Of a stretch of DNA of 64,000 nucleotides, positions 45,223-54,079 are shown one piece after another; within the stretch, counting starts at the first letter, position 1; the number at the start of each line of letters is the position of its first letter. The stretch is from assembly GCA_934541115.1 (NCBI GenBank), contig CAKTDF010000012.1, forward strand, positions 1 through 64,000, in the 5' to 3' direction. A program made the position numbers and the translations under genes. The notes under the pieces are model-generated. The model was not told the origin of the DNA and did not search any database. It saw only the letters and a program-made list of their open reading frames with translations. This DNA comes from an uncultured Eubacteriales bacterium (GTDB taxonomy: Bacteria; Bacillota; Clostridia; Oscillospirales; Acutalibacteraceae).

Positions 45223-45514
45223 AAAAAAATCATAGCCTTTCCGGCTACAAAGAATGATAAAAAGTCACGTTATAGCCTTGCTGTAGCCAAACAAGGCGTG
45301 ATGGCAATTTTGCCCTGCTCAAAATTTATAAAATTAAAAATTTGAGGGGCATGTAATTATTGATGCGATAACGCCCAAAAAGCGCAAAACAGCCTGCATG
45401 ATCCTTAATCAGCCACCAAATACTTGAACTTTCAATTGCTCAGTGGTTACTGAAAAGACAGCGGCGTTTTTGCGCGGCGCCAATTGTGGTTTTATACCTA
45501 AACAGGTTATAGCT
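45223..45514. other. Intergenic region upstream of mfd without a gene
   Basis: About 290 bp with short inverted repeats (for example AGCC...GGCT near 45235-45245 and GCCTTG...CAAGGC near 45270-45295). I see no protein-like frame and no convincing known RNA. The mfd promoter should lie here but no close consensus was found. Confidence 0.4.
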
Positions 45515-45544
45515 GAAAAAGCCCCGAGCCTTTCGGCACGGGGC
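45515..45544 (-). terminator. Terminator of the 45.6-45.9 kb micropeptide operon
   Basis: On the minus strand GCCCCGTGCC-GAAA-GGCTCGGGGC, with one internal mismatch, is followed by TTTTTC, about 25 nt after the stop codon of the second small gene. Confidence 0.85.
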
Positions 45545-45568
45545 ACATTCGTGCAAAATTAGGAGGGA

Positions 45569-45688
45569 TCAGTCAATCCAACCGTCCTTATCGATCTTTC
45601 CGAATCTGTTGAGGATACTCTCAACAAAGCTGAGGAAAGCCTGGAAAATACCTCTGAGGGTCTCATATGCTTTCATAGCAGCATTCAT
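45569..45688 (-). CDS. 39-aa amphipathic peptide (micropeptide B)
   Basis: The gene starts at an ATG after GGAG (8-nt spacer). It encodes a peptide that opens NAAMKAYETLRGIF, continues QAFLSFVESILNR and ends in a polar FGKIDKDGWID. The middle is a strongly amphipathic helix with Phe, Leu and Ile on one face. The stretch SFVESILNR is nearly identical to SFVVSILNR just after the signal peptide of the secreted protein at 61.7 kb. It lies 24 nt after the 53-aa gene, shares its promoter and is followed by a terminator. There is no signal peptide. Function is unknown. Confidence 0.72.
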   Translation of the reverse strand: MNAAMKAYETLRGIFQAFLSFVESILNRFGKIDKDGWID

Positions 45689-45712
45689 AGTTCCGTTCTC
45701 CTTTCAAGCCTT

Positions 45713-45874
45713 TTAAGCCTTGTCTTCTTCTTTGTCGCCCCAAATCGTGTCATAGAACTTGGTGTAGCCGTACGGATCATCTTCAGCACCGACAACATAA
45801 GCTACCCAACCCATAACGCGGTCAAAGAAACGGACAACATCTTTGCATACGTCAGTGAAAGTATTCCAGTTCAT
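45713..45874 (-). CDS. 53-aa aromatic peptide (micropeptide A)
   Basis: The ATG at 45874 follows AAGGAG with a 9-nt spacer. It encodes MNWNTFTDVCKDVVRFF, then DRVMGWVAYVVGAEDD and an acidic, aromatic tail (PYGYTKFYDTIWGDKEEDKA). The first ~32 residues form an amphipathic helix, and four aromatic residues sit in the tail. An upstream in-frame TTG is part of the -35 box and is not the start. It is the first gene of a two-gene unit with micropeptide B. There is no signal peptide, and the single Cys argues against disulfide bridging. Confidence 0.72.
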   Translation of the reverse strand: MNWNTFTDVCKDVVRFFDRVMGWVAYVVGAEDDPYGYTKFYDTIWGDKEEDKA

Positions 45875-45950
45875 GCAAAAACTCCTTTCGATGATTATTG
45901 ATATAAATTCAAAACCAAGGCGGACTTTCCCCACCTTTAAACTTGATAAC

Positions 45951-45979
45951 ATTCTAAACCAAGTTTGCCAATTTGTCAA
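45951..45979 (-). promoter_or_regulatory. Strong SigA promoter of micropeptides A and B
   Basis: On the minus strand TTGACA (45974-45979), a 17-bp spacer and TAGAAT (45951-45956) lie about 80 bp before the start codon. Only one position of the -10 differs from consensus. Confidence 0.8.
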
Positions 45980-46204
45980 CGCGATTATTAAAAAATTATT
46001 AAATTTGTGTATTGTGCATATTTGGCGGCAAAAAATTTAAACACTTTTACCTTGAAAAAACAGTCATTTTTTAAGATACGGCAGCCAAACTGCTCAAATG
46101 CGTTATTTTTGAGAAAAGGCTGAGATAAAACAGCGCCCGCCCTGACAGTCAAATTATTGCAAAACCTGTGATAACAAAAGTATCCGGCGTTTGATCAAAA
46201 ATTA

Positions 46205-47242
46205 TTATACCTTGAACACAGTGAGACTTTTGAATTTTTCTCCCTTTTTGAAAGTGCACTGAGGAAATTCCGGTCTGTTCGGAGTGTCCGGATAATACTG
46301 GGTTTCAAGGCAGAAACCAAAGTTTTTGTCAAGACCTATGCCGTTTTTACCTATCTCGCCGTCCATAAAATTGCCGGTGTAAAGCTGAACGCCCGGGAGA
46401 TCCGAAAGAACCTCAAGCTTTCTTCCGCTTTTTTCGTCCTTTGCCTTTGCAACGAGACGCAGCGTTCCGATTTCTCCGTTGACGCAGAAATTGTGGTCAT
46501 AACCGCGGCACTGAATAAGCTGAGGATCGTCAGCGTCTATGTCTCTGCCGATTTTTTTGAACTCTCTGAAATCGAACGCAGTACCCTCAACGGGTCTGAT
46601 TTCGCCGGTGGGAATACTGTTTTCGTCAGTTGGAGTGAAGAAATCGCAGTTAAGCATAAGCTCGTGGTCAAGAATATTACCGTTAGCTGTCGTTCCGAGA
46701 TTGAAATAAGCATGGTTTGTCATGTTAATAACCGTCTCGCGGTCGGGAACGGCTTCATAATGAATTTCAAGCTCGTTGCGATCTGTCAGAACATAGGTAA
46801 CCTTTACGTCAACCTCACCGGGAAAGCCCTGTTCACCGTCCGGGCTGTGATATGAAAACTCAACGGCGTCATCGTCAACTATGATCGCCTTCCAAAGTGC
46901 ACTGCTGTATTCTCCGCCGCCATGCAGACAGGTGATTCCCTTTTCGTTTTTTGTGACGTTATACTCTTTTCCGGAAAGAGTGAACCTTCCACCGCTTATT
47001 CTGTTCGCATACTGACCGATAATTTCTCCGGTGTAGGTTCCGGAATTGATATGACCGAGAACATTGTCAAAGCCCACAATAATGTCTCCCATTACACCGT
47101 CGCGATCAGGACAGACAAAGGAATTAAGAGTCGCGCCGCGTGTGATGATTCCCGCCTGAACGCCGTTGTTGTTTTCAATTGTGTAAAGAAAAACCTCTCT
47201 GCCGTCAGGCATATTGTCATAATGTGTTTTAATAACGCTCAC
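46205..47242 (-). CDS. galM: Aldose 1-epimerase (galactose mutarotase)
   Basis: This 345-residue enzyme interconverts alpha and beta anomers of galactose or glucose. Catalytic segments are visible: CLHGGGEYSSALWK with the first His, NMTNHAYFNLG with the second, and the Glu in FCLETQYYPDTPNRPEFPQ. The RBS is AAGGAGACAG. With galE at 27 kb it indicates galactose use, though no galK or galT is in the window. Plus-strand frames within it are shadows. Confidence 0.94.
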   Translation of the reverse strand: MSVIKTHYDNMPDGREVFLYTIENNNGVQAGIITRGATLNSFVCPDRDGVMGDIIVGFDNVLGHINSGTYTGEIIGQYANRISGGRFTLSGKEYNVTKNEKGITCLHGGGEYSSALWKAIIVDDDAVEFSYHSPDGEQGFPGEVDVKVTYVLTDRNELEIHYEAVPDRETVINMTNHAYFNLGTTANGNILDHELMLNCDFFTPTDENSIPTGEIRPVEGTAFDFREFKKIGRDIDADDPQLIQCRGYDHNFCVNGEIGTLRLVAKAKDEKSGRKLEVLSDLPGVQLYTGNFMDGEIGKNGIGLDKNFGFCLETQYYPDTPNRPEFPQCTFKKGEKFKSLTVFKV

Positions 47243-47280
47243 TGTTCTGTCTCCTTTATGTATATTTCAATAAATTTATT

Positions 47281-48591
47281 TTATTCTCTTGTTACCTTCA
47301 ACACCTTGCTTCTGACGTCTTTTTGCCACTTTATAACTTCTTCTCTTTCAAATACCTCCGGGGCGGCAGCAAGAGCCTTTGAAAGCTTTGAGCCTTTCAT
47401 CAGTCCCGAAAGCACCGAAAAGAAATACGCCGGCTTTTTCATTCCGTGAACAAACTTGCCAAGAAGAACCGAGGGGTTTGTGTTCCGTCCCGCACCGGCA
47501 AGATCGCCGGATTGAACAACGCCGCTTTCAAAAAGAAAGCTGACTCCCTCGGGCGGCAAATTCAAAAGCGTGTTTTTGAGGCTCTCGTTTCTCGCCGTTT
47601 CAGCTCCGTAAAGAACATGAAAATCGCGGTTATATTTCCAAAGAATTTTTACGTCTGCGCTGCTCTCCTCGGCAACGGTTTTTGCCAACAGCTGACCGGC
47701 ACGAAGCGAAAGGTCAATGCCCATTCCGTTCATGGGCGTTGTCATGAATGCGCTGTCGCCCACCGCCGCGTAGCCGTCGGCAACCATGAGAGCCAGCGGA
47801 CGGCGCACGGGAATAATGCCGTCGGTTCCGCCGTGGAGCACCTTTTTTCCGCACCACGGATGGCTCTTTTGAAAAAGCTCGGTGTGTTTTTTCAAAAGTG
47901 ATTCGTCCGGCTTGTCAATCCTGCCTATGAGGATATCCACACTGTCTTCATTTGTGCAGCACCACGAAAGTCCCTGTTCTCCGTTGTGACAGAGATAGAC
48001 CTCAAAGGGAACGGCCTTTGCGTCTTTGCTTTCATTGCCGTCCTTTTCAAAATATGTTCTGCGGGCATAAAATACATCGCCCCTTTTTGGCTTTCTTTCA
48101 ATGCCAAAGTAGGACGGCAAAGACATTCTGACAGACGAAAAAACACCTGCCGAGTCTATCACAAGGTCACAAAAGCTTTTTCCGCTTTTTGTTTCAACAC
48201 CTGTCACTCTGTCCGAAGAAATAAGCGCAGCCAAAACCTCTTCTCCAAAAACGAGTTTTGCGCCGCATTTTTCGGCATTTTCAAGGAGCATGTTCAAAAG
48301 CGGCTTTCGCCACATTACTTTTTGGCGGTTTTCCTCGGTATAATTGACAACAACGCGCGTTTTGTAATCCGGAGAAACAAAAGCACAGTCTCCCCTATAT
48401 CTCCAGCTGTCCGGCGGCAGCTCTTCGCCGGTGATCTCACGCAAAAGGTCAAAAGAAAACCTGTCCTCCCAATCATGACCGAGACTTTCCCTCTTTTCTT
48501 TTTCAATAACGGTAACATCATGCCCTGCTTTTGAGAGCATAGCAGCCGCCACGAGTCCGCCGTGCCCGGCGCCCGCAACGATAATTTTCAT
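47281..48591 (-). CDS. FAD-dependent oxidoreductase (geranylgeranyl reductase-like)
   Basis: This 436-residue flavoprotein has the N-terminal FAD motif IIVAGAGHGGLVAAAMLSKA, followed by VTVIEKEKRE. DLVIDSAGVFSSVR lies in the middle, and the second FAD motif is GYAAVGDSAFMTTPMNGMG. This domain order places it in the group of geranylgeranyl reductases, FixC and aromatic-ring hydroxylases. The substrate is unknown. It lies 15 nt downstream of the glycerate kinase gene in a minus-strand cluster. Confidence 0.8.
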   Translation of the reverse strand: MKIIVAGAGHGGLVAAAMLSKAGHDVTVIEKEKRESLGHDWEDRFSFDLLREITGEELPPDSWRYRGDCAFVSPDYKTRVVVNYTEENRQKVMWRKPLLNMLLENAEKCGAKLVFGEEVLAALISSDRVTGVETKSGKSFCDLVIDSAGVFSSVRMSLPSYFGIERKPKRGDVFYARRTYFEKDGNESKDAKAVPFEVYLCHNGEQGLSWCCTNEDSVDILIGRIDKPDESLLKKHTELFQKSHPWCGKKVLHGGTDGIIPVRRPLALMVADGYAAVGDSAFMTTPMNGMGIDLSLRAGQLLAKTVAEESSADVKILWKYNRDFHVLYGAETARNESLKNTLLNLPPEGVSFLFESGVVQSGDLAGAGRNTNPSVLLGKFVHGMKKPAYFFSVLSGLMKGSKLSKALAAAPEVFEREEVIKWQKDVRSKVLKVTRE

Positions 48592-48606
48592 TTCCTCACC
48601 CTCCTC

Positions 48607-49830
48607 TTAAAAATCGGTCAGAATGACCGTCAAATCATTTACGTTTGTTCCAGTAGGTCCCGTAACTATCAGCGAGCCTCCGCTTTTCAGAGCATGGTAG
48701 GAATCGTTGTTTTCAAGCGCGGCAATCGGATCTGCACCGCCGTTTTTGATTCTTTCAAAGGTACTGCCGTCTGCAAAGCCTCCGGCTGCGTCTGTCGGAC
48801 CGTCCGTTCCGTCCGAACCGGCGGAAGCAAAAACAATGCCGTCTTTTTCTTTTAAGAGCACTGCGGCACAGAGCGCCATCTCCTGGTTTCTCCCTCCGAG
48901 TCCGCTGCCTTTGAGCGTTACGGTGGTTTCTCCGCCGTAAATATATGCGTTTTTGCCCTTAGCTTTCAAAGCATTTTTTATGAGTCTTTCCGCCGCGTCT
49001 CGCGCCTCGCCACAAAGCGAACAGCTTTTTTCGCGTACCGCGTAGCCAAGCTCCTTCGCTTTTTTCTCCGCCGCCGCGCAAAGCAATTCAACGTTGCCGG
49101 CAAAGAAGTAGCCTCTGTCATTGATTTTTACGTCGGCATTCTCAGAAATAATGGGTAGAAGCTCGTTTTCTTCCTCGGGAAGATACTTTTGAACAACCGC
49201 TTTCACTTGCTCAAAAGAGAGCGATTCCGGAACGGTAATACCGGACGCAATTACGCTTTTGTCGTTGCCGAGCACATCGGAAAGTGCAACGGTAACAACC
49301 TCTGCCGGATAAGCGGCAGCCGCAAGCCGTCCGCCCTTAACAAGCGAAATTCTGCGGCGCACCGCGTTCATCTCGTCAATGCTTGCGCCGCGCGAAAGGA
49401 GCTTTTGGGTAATGGTGCGTTGCTTTTCGGGCGTAACCGCGCTCTTTTCAAAAAGTGCGCTCCCGCCGCCGGAAAGGAGAACGAGCAAAACATCTCCCTC
49501 TTTGAGAGATCGGGCAATTTCAAGCCCTTTTTCCGCAGCAAGAATGCTGTTTTCATCGCTCACCGGATGAGCCGCCTCAATCACTTCAAAGCGTTTTGAT
49601 GAAAAGCCGCTTGCGTGTTCATATTTTGTGACAACCAAACCGCAGTTGATTTTTGAGCCGAGCGTGCCTTCCGCCGCCATCGCCATAGGCACAGCCGCTT
49701 TGCCTATACTCATTACGGCAAGCCTGCCGGACACAGAGAGAGAAAGCTCCTTTATAATCTCTGCCGTTCTGTCAAACGGATCAGCCGCCGCAATCGCCGT
49801 TTTAATAATTTCAAGAGCGTCTTTTATCAT
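48607..49830 (-). CDS. Glycerate 2-kinase, MOFRL/DUF4147 family
   Basis: This 407-residue kinase phosphorylates glycerate, usually at position 2. The N-terminal DUF4147 domain shows MSIGKAAVPMAMAAEGTLG, VTKYEHASG, EAAHPVSDENS and LVLLSGGGSALFEKSA. The C-terminal MOFRL domain shows YIYGGETTVTLKGSGLGGRN and FASAGSDGTDGPTDAAGGFA. Length is standard. Its start overlaps the stop of the alpha/beta hydrolase gene by 4 nt. The enzyme feeds glycerate into lower glycolysis, and no source pathway is visible here. Confidence 0.92.
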   Translation of the reverse strand: MIKDALEIIKTAIAAADPFDRTAEIIKELSLSVSGRLAVMSIGKAAVPMAMAAEGTLGSKINCGLVVTKYEHASGFSSKRFEVIEAAHPVSDENSILAAEKGLEIARSLKEGDVLLVLLSGGGSALFEKSAVTPEKQRTITQKLLSRGASIDEMNAVRRRISLVKGGRLAAAAYPAEVVTVALSDVLGNDKSVIASGITVPESLSFEQVKAVVQKYLPEEENELLPIISENADVKINDRGYFFAGNVELLCAAAEKKAKELGYAVREKSCSLCGEARDAAERLIKNALKAKGKNAYIYGGETTVTLKGSGLGGRNQEMALCAAVLLKEKDGIVFASAGSDGTDGPTDAAGGFADGSTFERIKNGGADPIAALENNDSYHALKSGGSLIVTGPTGTNVNDLTVILTDF

Positions 49831-50792
49831 ACATTTTCTCCGTTTAACTCGTCAAAAATGATGTTGCAGGTTCTCTCTCCCTCGTCAAAGAGAAAGATAT
49901 GACCCGAACCGTCAAAGGTGTAAAAATGCATATCGGGGAAAATTGAAAGCAGCTGCTTTGACTGGTAATACGGCATGGTTTTGTCTGCCGTACCCCAAAG
50001 AGTGCAGACGGGGATCTCGTTTTTTGCAACCTCTTTGTAGTTTGGAACTGTAATGTCCGGTCTCATCAGCGTGTTGCGCAAGCTCGAAAGCGTTGCGCGC
50101 AAAAAGCCCTTATACATAGCTCCCTGCGCAAATTTTTCAAGGTAATATCCGGTCTGTTCCTTGCTGTATATAAGCTCGGAACATGAGCCTTTTAAAAGCA
50201 GCTTTCCGCCGAGAGTTTTGAACATGATCTCGCCAAGCAGCGGCTTGTTTGCCATTTTCATATAAAACGGCGCTTTATATTCCATGCCCGCAGGAGCAAG
50301 GAGAAAAAGTTTTCTGACTCTTTCCGGTCTCTTAGCGGCAAAAGCGGTAACGATTGCTCCGCCCATGGACGTACCGAAAAGAAAAAACTTTTTTTCAGGA
50401 ATAAGCGTGTCCGTCAATTCTTCAAGCTGAGAAGAAAAAAGCTCCGGTGTATAATCTGCTTTAACTCTTTCTGAAAAGCCCCTGCCGAGCAGATCATAGC
50501 ACAGGACCTTATAGCCCTTTGAAACCAAAAAATCAAAAATTTTGTCATAGATAAAATATGGTGTTGCGTAGCCGTGAACGAGTACAACCGGCTCTCCGTC
50601 ACCCTGCATTTCATAATGGGTTTCCCCCGATGGCAGCTTAATATATGAACCGGAATACTTTTTCTTTTCCTCGTCTGTCAAATCATATTTTTCGATATTT
50701 CCGATAAGCTCAGAAAGCCGCTCGGCGCTGACCGTAATGTCCTTTTCCATACTTTGTATTCTCTCCTGTCCGATAGTTTTCTCCTGATTCAT
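49827..50792 (-). CDS. Alpha/beta hydrolase
   Basis: This 321-residue soluble hydrolase has the oxyanion segment VVLVHGYATPYFIYD, the nucleophile elbow FLFGTSMGGAIVTAFA, the acid in WGTADKTMPYYQSK and the His in DGSGHIFLFDEGE. It resembles monoacylglycerol lipases and carboxylesterases. There is no signal peptide, so it is intracellular. It is coupled to the glycerate kinase gene by a 4-nt overlap, which could link glycerol-ester breakdown to glycerate use, but this is only suggestive. Confidence 0.85.
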   Translation of the reverse strand: MNQEKTIGQERIQSMEKDITVSAERLSELIGNIEKYDLTDEEKKKYSGSYIKLPSGETHYEMQGDGEPVVLVHGYATPYFIYDKIFDFLVSKGYKVLCYDLLGRGFSERVKADYTPELFSSQLEELTDTLIPEKKFFLFGTSMGGAIVTAFAAKRPERVRKLFLLAPAGMEYKAPFYMKMANKPLLGEIMFKTLGGKLLLKGSCSELIYSKEQTGYYLEKFAQGAMYKGFLRATLSSLRNTLMRPDITVPNYKEVAKNEIPVCTLWGTADKTMPYYQSKQLLSIFPDMHFYTFDGSGHIFLFDEGERTCNIIFDELNGENV

Positions 50793-50838
50793 ACTAACAC
50801 AAAAAAGCTCCGCTTTTCAAGTGAGCGTCGCAAACGCA

Positions 50839-52002
50839 TCAGCCGTAATTCTCCAAAAACTCTTTTGCTCCCTCAGACGAAGCAAGCGAGCCCTGAACAA
50901 TTCCGCCCCTGCCGCCGCCCCTGCCGGAAAATCCGGTGTTAAGCTTTCTGCAAAGTGCGGCAAGATCAAACTCTGTTTTTGAAATTATCACATATCGTTC
51001 GCATCTTTTGCCAAAGAGAACGGCTGCAAATTTTTCCGCCTTATCGGAAAGTTTATCAGCAAGCTGCCTTGCCTCGTTCATATCCTCCGTCTCGCTGATA
51101 ACAACAATTTTTTCTCCGCTTTCAACGCTCTTTGCCTTGAGAGCGGAAAGCTCTTTTTTGAGTGCGGCAACCTCAGCCGAAAGCGCGGCGCGTTCTTCAA
51201 AAAGTCTGCCGACCGCCGCAAAGGTTTCCGTCTCCTTTGCAACAAGGAGATTGCTGACAAGATAGTTTTGCAGGAGCTTTTCTCTCGCGTCAAGCATTGC
51301 GCGTTCACCGCAGAGAATGAAAAATCTCATTCCGCCGCGATGGCGCTCACTCTTGATTATTCTGAAAAAGCCAACCTCGCCCGTTCTTTTTACGTGAGGC
51401 GCACAGCAGGCGCAAATATCCACGCCGGGAATTTCAACGATTCGCAGCTCGCCGTCAATTTCCTTTTTGCTGCGGTAAGAAAGGGTCGAGAGCTCCTCTT
51501 TTGTCGGATAGCTGACTTTGATTTCAATGTCTTTCCATATCACCTTGTTGACAAGGTTTTGGACTTTACAGATATCATCATCACTGAGTTCGCCGTTGAA
51601 ATCTACGGTTACACTGTCGGCAGAAAGGTGAAAGCCCACATTGTCAAAACCAAACAGTGAATGGACTATTCCGGAGAAAATGTGCTCTCCGGTATGTTGC
51701 TGCATATCAGAAAAACGCTTGTTTAGGTCAATTTTTCCAAAAATTTTCGCTTCAACGCTCAATTTTTCAACATTCTCCGCATTGTTTTCCACGATATGAA
51801 CAATTTTTCCGTCAATAATTTGAACGTTTTCCACATAAACATCGCCGAGAACGCCTCGGTCGCTTGTCTGTCCGCCACCCTCCGGAAAAAAGGCTGTGCG
51901 GTCGGTTTCTATGTATGTAAAACGCTCATCGCTGTAAAGTGATATAACTTTACAATCAAATTCGGTAACATAACTGTCAAGGTCATAAAGTTTTTCGGTC
52001 AT
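50839..52002 (-). CDS. AlaX-type alanyl-tRNA editing protein with DHHA1 domain
   Basis: This 387-residue free-standing editing protein hydrolyses mischarged Ser- or Gly-tRNA(Ala). The AlaRS-like second additional domain is FFPEGGGQTSDRG, MQQHTGEHIFSGIVH (HxxxH) and DICACCAPHVKRTGE (CxxxH). A coiled coil and a C-terminal DHHA1 domain (GRGGGRGGIVQGSLAS) follow, as in AlaX-L proteins. The ATG at 52002 lies 5 nt after GGAGG. An ATG four codons earlier overlaps the RBS and is unlikely. Confidence 0.9.
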   Translation of the reverse strand: MTEKLYDLDSYVTEFDCKVISLYSDERFTYIETDRTAFFPEGGGQTSDRGVLGDVYVENVQIIDGKIVHIVENNAENVEKLSVEAKIFGKIDLNKRFSDMQQHTGEHIFSGIVHSLFGFDNVGFHLSADSVTVDFNGELSDDDICKVQNLVNKVIWKDIEIKVSYPTKEELSTLSYRSKKEIDGELRIVEIPGVDICACCAPHVKRTGEVGFFRIIKSERHRGGMRFFILCGERAMLDAREKLLQNYLVSNLLVAKETETFAAVGRLFEERAALSAEVAALKKELSALKAKSVESGEKIVVISETEDMNEARQLADKLSDKAEKFAAVLFGKRCERYVIISKTEFDLAALCRKLNTGFSGRGGGRGGIVQGSLASSEGAKEFLENYG

Positions 52003-52021
52003 ATTGTCCTCCATGAAAACA

Positions 52022-52143
52022 AATAAGAGATAGCTCTCTTATTTTTTTGTGAAACGGTGCAGCATTTGAGCCTTTTATCACAGCAAACAGGGCTGTCGCA
52101 TTCGGCTCAGGAAAACACTTTCTGCATCTGAATGCGGCAGCCC
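52022..52143 (-). terminator. Two hairpins downstream of the DUF1015 gene
   Basis: Stem GGGCTGCCGCATTC / GAATGCGACAGCCC (52090-52143, minus strand) and a smaller AATAAGAG / CTCTTATT hairpin (52022-52044) with flanking T-rich sequence lie between this gene's stop and alaX. One or both should terminate transcription. Confidence 0.6.
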
Positions 52144-52152
52144 GCTAAAATT

Positions 52153-53400
52153 TTATGAAAGCTTGTGGGTAAACAGTCCGCTCAAAAGCTTCGGTTCAAA
52201 CCAAGTTGACTTGGGCGGCATAACTCTGCCTGCGTCCGCTATGTCCATAAGCTCATCAAGCGAAGTCGGGTACATTGAAAAAGCAATTCTCATGTCGCTT
52301 TTGCAGCGTCTTTCAAGCTCACCGAGTCCGCGGATTCCGCCGACAAAGTCAATACGCTTGTCCGTTCTCGGGTCAGCTATGCCGAAAATCGGGTCAATGC
52401 AGTTGTTTTGGAGGATTGAAACGTCGAGCTTTAAAACAGGATCGTTTTCGTCAAAGCTGCCTTCCTTAGCTTCCAGCTTATACCACTTTCCGTCAAGATA
52501 CATTCCGAAAGTGTGGCGCTTTTCCGGATGATATGCACCCTCGCCCTCATAAACTGCAACCGTGAATTTTTCCGAAAGCTTTTTCATGAATGCGTCCGGC
52601 TCATAGCCTGCAAGGTCTTTGATCACACGATTATAGTCCATGATCTCAAGCTCGTTTTTCGGGAATGCAACGGCAAGGAAAAAGTTAAACTCCTCCGTTC
52701 CGTCAAAATCCGGGAACTGCTCGCGCCTTTTGAGACCTACTTTGACTGCGGAGGCACAGCGGTGGTGGCCGTCTGCAATATAAAGAGCGTCGATTCTGTC
52801 AAATTCGGCGGCAATAGCCTTGTTGATCTCCGAATCGTCAATTACCCAAACTGTATTTTTCACGTCTCCGTCGCTCAAAAAGTCATAGACGGGAGCATGG
52901 CTTTCCTGCCATGCGGAAACGGTTTTGCTGATGAAGTCATTTTCGCGGTAGGTGAGGAAAATAGGACCGGTATTGGCGTCGCAGTAATCAACGTGATTGA
53001 TTCTGTCCTGCTCCTTATCGGCACGGGTAAACTCATGCTTTTTAATAACACCGTTTATGTAATCGTCAATGCCTGCACAGCCGACAAGACCGGTCTGCGC
53101 TCTGCCGTTCATTATCTGACGGTAGATATAAAAGCACGGGGACTCGTCCTGACTGCAATAGCCGTTTTTTGAAAGCGCGTCAAGGTTTTCGCGAGCTTTG
53201 AGATATACTTTTTCGTCATAAATATCAATTGAGGAGTCAAGGTCAATTTCCGCCTTGTCAACGTGTAAAAACGAGATGGGGTTGCCTTTGACCATTTCGC
53301 GCGCCTCCTCGCTGTTCATAACGTCATAGGGAAGAGCGGCGATTTTTTCTGCGTATTCGGGAAGCGGACGAACCGCTCTGAAGGACTTGAAAACAGCCAT
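52153..53400 (-). CDS. DUF1015 family protein
   Basis: This 415-residue member of the DUF1015 family, widespread in anaerobes, has the motif YIADGHHRCASAVK (residues 215-230) and an N-terminus typical of the group (FRAVRPLPEYAEKIAALPYD). The family has a ParB/sulfiredoxin-like ADGHHR site, and its function is not established to my knowledge. It is often found beside serine or glycerate metabolism genes, and here it is near the glycerate kinase cluster. It is predicted soluble and cytoplasmic. Confidence 0.88.
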   Translation of the reverse strand: MAVFKSFRAVRPLPEYAEKIAALPYDVMNSEEAREMVKGNPISFLHVDKAEIDLDSSIDIYDEKVYLKARENLDALSKNGYCSQDESPCFYIYRQIMNGRAQTGLVGCAGIDDYINGVIKKHEFTRADKEQDRINHVDYCDANTGPIFLTYRENDFISKTVSAWQESHAPVYDFLSDGDVKNTVWVIDDSEINKAIAAEFDRIDALYIADGHHRCASAVKVGLKRREQFPDFDGTEEFNFFLAVAFPKNELEIMDYNRVIKDLAGYEPDAFMKKLSEKFTVAVYEGEGAYHPEKRHTFGMYLDGKWYKLEAKEGSFDENDPVLKLDVSILQNNCIDPIFGIADPRTDKRIDFVGGIRGLGELERRCKSDMRIAFSMYPTSLDELMDIADAGRVMPPKSTWFEPKLLSGLFTHKLS

Positions 53401-53575
53401 TTTCTTATAACCTCTTTCTTTAAGACCGCATAAAAGCCAAGTCTTTTCATTTGTATCGGCTTTCCGCCGATAAGCTCGGTTTCTATTTTATAGTTCGCCA
53501 AATGTTTTGTCAACCGTTTATCAACCGAAAGGTGTATAAATCCAAAAACTTTGGAAAAAAATACTTTTGGAGCTG

Positions 53576-53604
53576 CCGAACCTGACAGCGTTCGGTTTTG
53601 TTTT
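53576..53604 (+). terminator. Terminator-like hairpin in the spoVAC leader
   Basis: CCGAAC / GTTCGG with an 8-nt loop is followed by TTTTGTTTT, about 20 nt before the spoVAC start. As no plus-strand gene precedes it closely, it could attenuate spoVA expression. Confidence 0.5.
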
Positions 53605-53621
53605 GAAAGTGAGGTATATAC

Positions 53622-54065
53622 ATGTCGGTTTCAAAGGAAGAATATTCAAACATGGCAAAGCGCTCCTCGCCGGGTTCTCCGGTGCTGACGGACTGCATCA
53701 AAGCTTTTTGCGTTGGCGGGCTCATCTGCACATTTGCAGAGCTTTTGACGTTTTTCTTTTCAAAAACAAGTATGAACAAAGATGAGGTCAAAGCGCTTGT
53801 TCTTGTCATCATAATCACTCTGACGGCAATTTTCACCGGGCTCGGTCTTTTTGACAAGCTTGCAAAACACGCCGGCGCCGGCACTGCGGTGCCGATAACG
53901 GGTTTTGCAAATTCAATTGTTTCGCCGGCGATGGAATTTCATGCTGAGGGGCTTGTTCTCGGAACCGCGGCAAATATGTTCAAGCTCGCCGGTCCGGTAA
54001 TCGTTTTCGGCTGCGGCAGCGCAGTTCTCTACGGCTTGATCATCTTCATTTTTAAGCTCTGCTGA
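53622..54065 (+). CDS. spoVAC: Stage V sporulation protein AC
   Basis: This 147-residue membrane protein of the SpoVA channel moves dipicolinic acid into the forespore and releases it on germination. It shows VLTDCIKAFCVGGLICTFAE at the N-terminus and GAGTAVPITGFANSIVSPAM, both conserved in SpoVAC. SpoVAC is thought to act as a mechanosensitive pore. The ATG lies after AAAGTGAGG. No unambiguous SigG promoter is visible. It leads the spoVAC-AD-AE cluster. Confidence 0.95.
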   Translation: MSVSKEEYSNMAKRSSPGSPVLTDCIKAFCVGGLICTFAELLTFFFSKTSMNKDEVKALVLVIIITLTAIFTGLGLFDKLAKHAGAGTAVPITGFANSIVSPAMEFHAEGLVLGTAANMFKLAGPVIVFGCGSAVLYGLIIFIFKLC

Positions 54066-54079
54066 AAGGTGTGAAAAAT

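Noticed and set aside
45875..45979. TTG-initiated extension of micropeptide A
   Set aside because: The TTG is the -35 box of the promoter, so it cannot be translated from that transcript.
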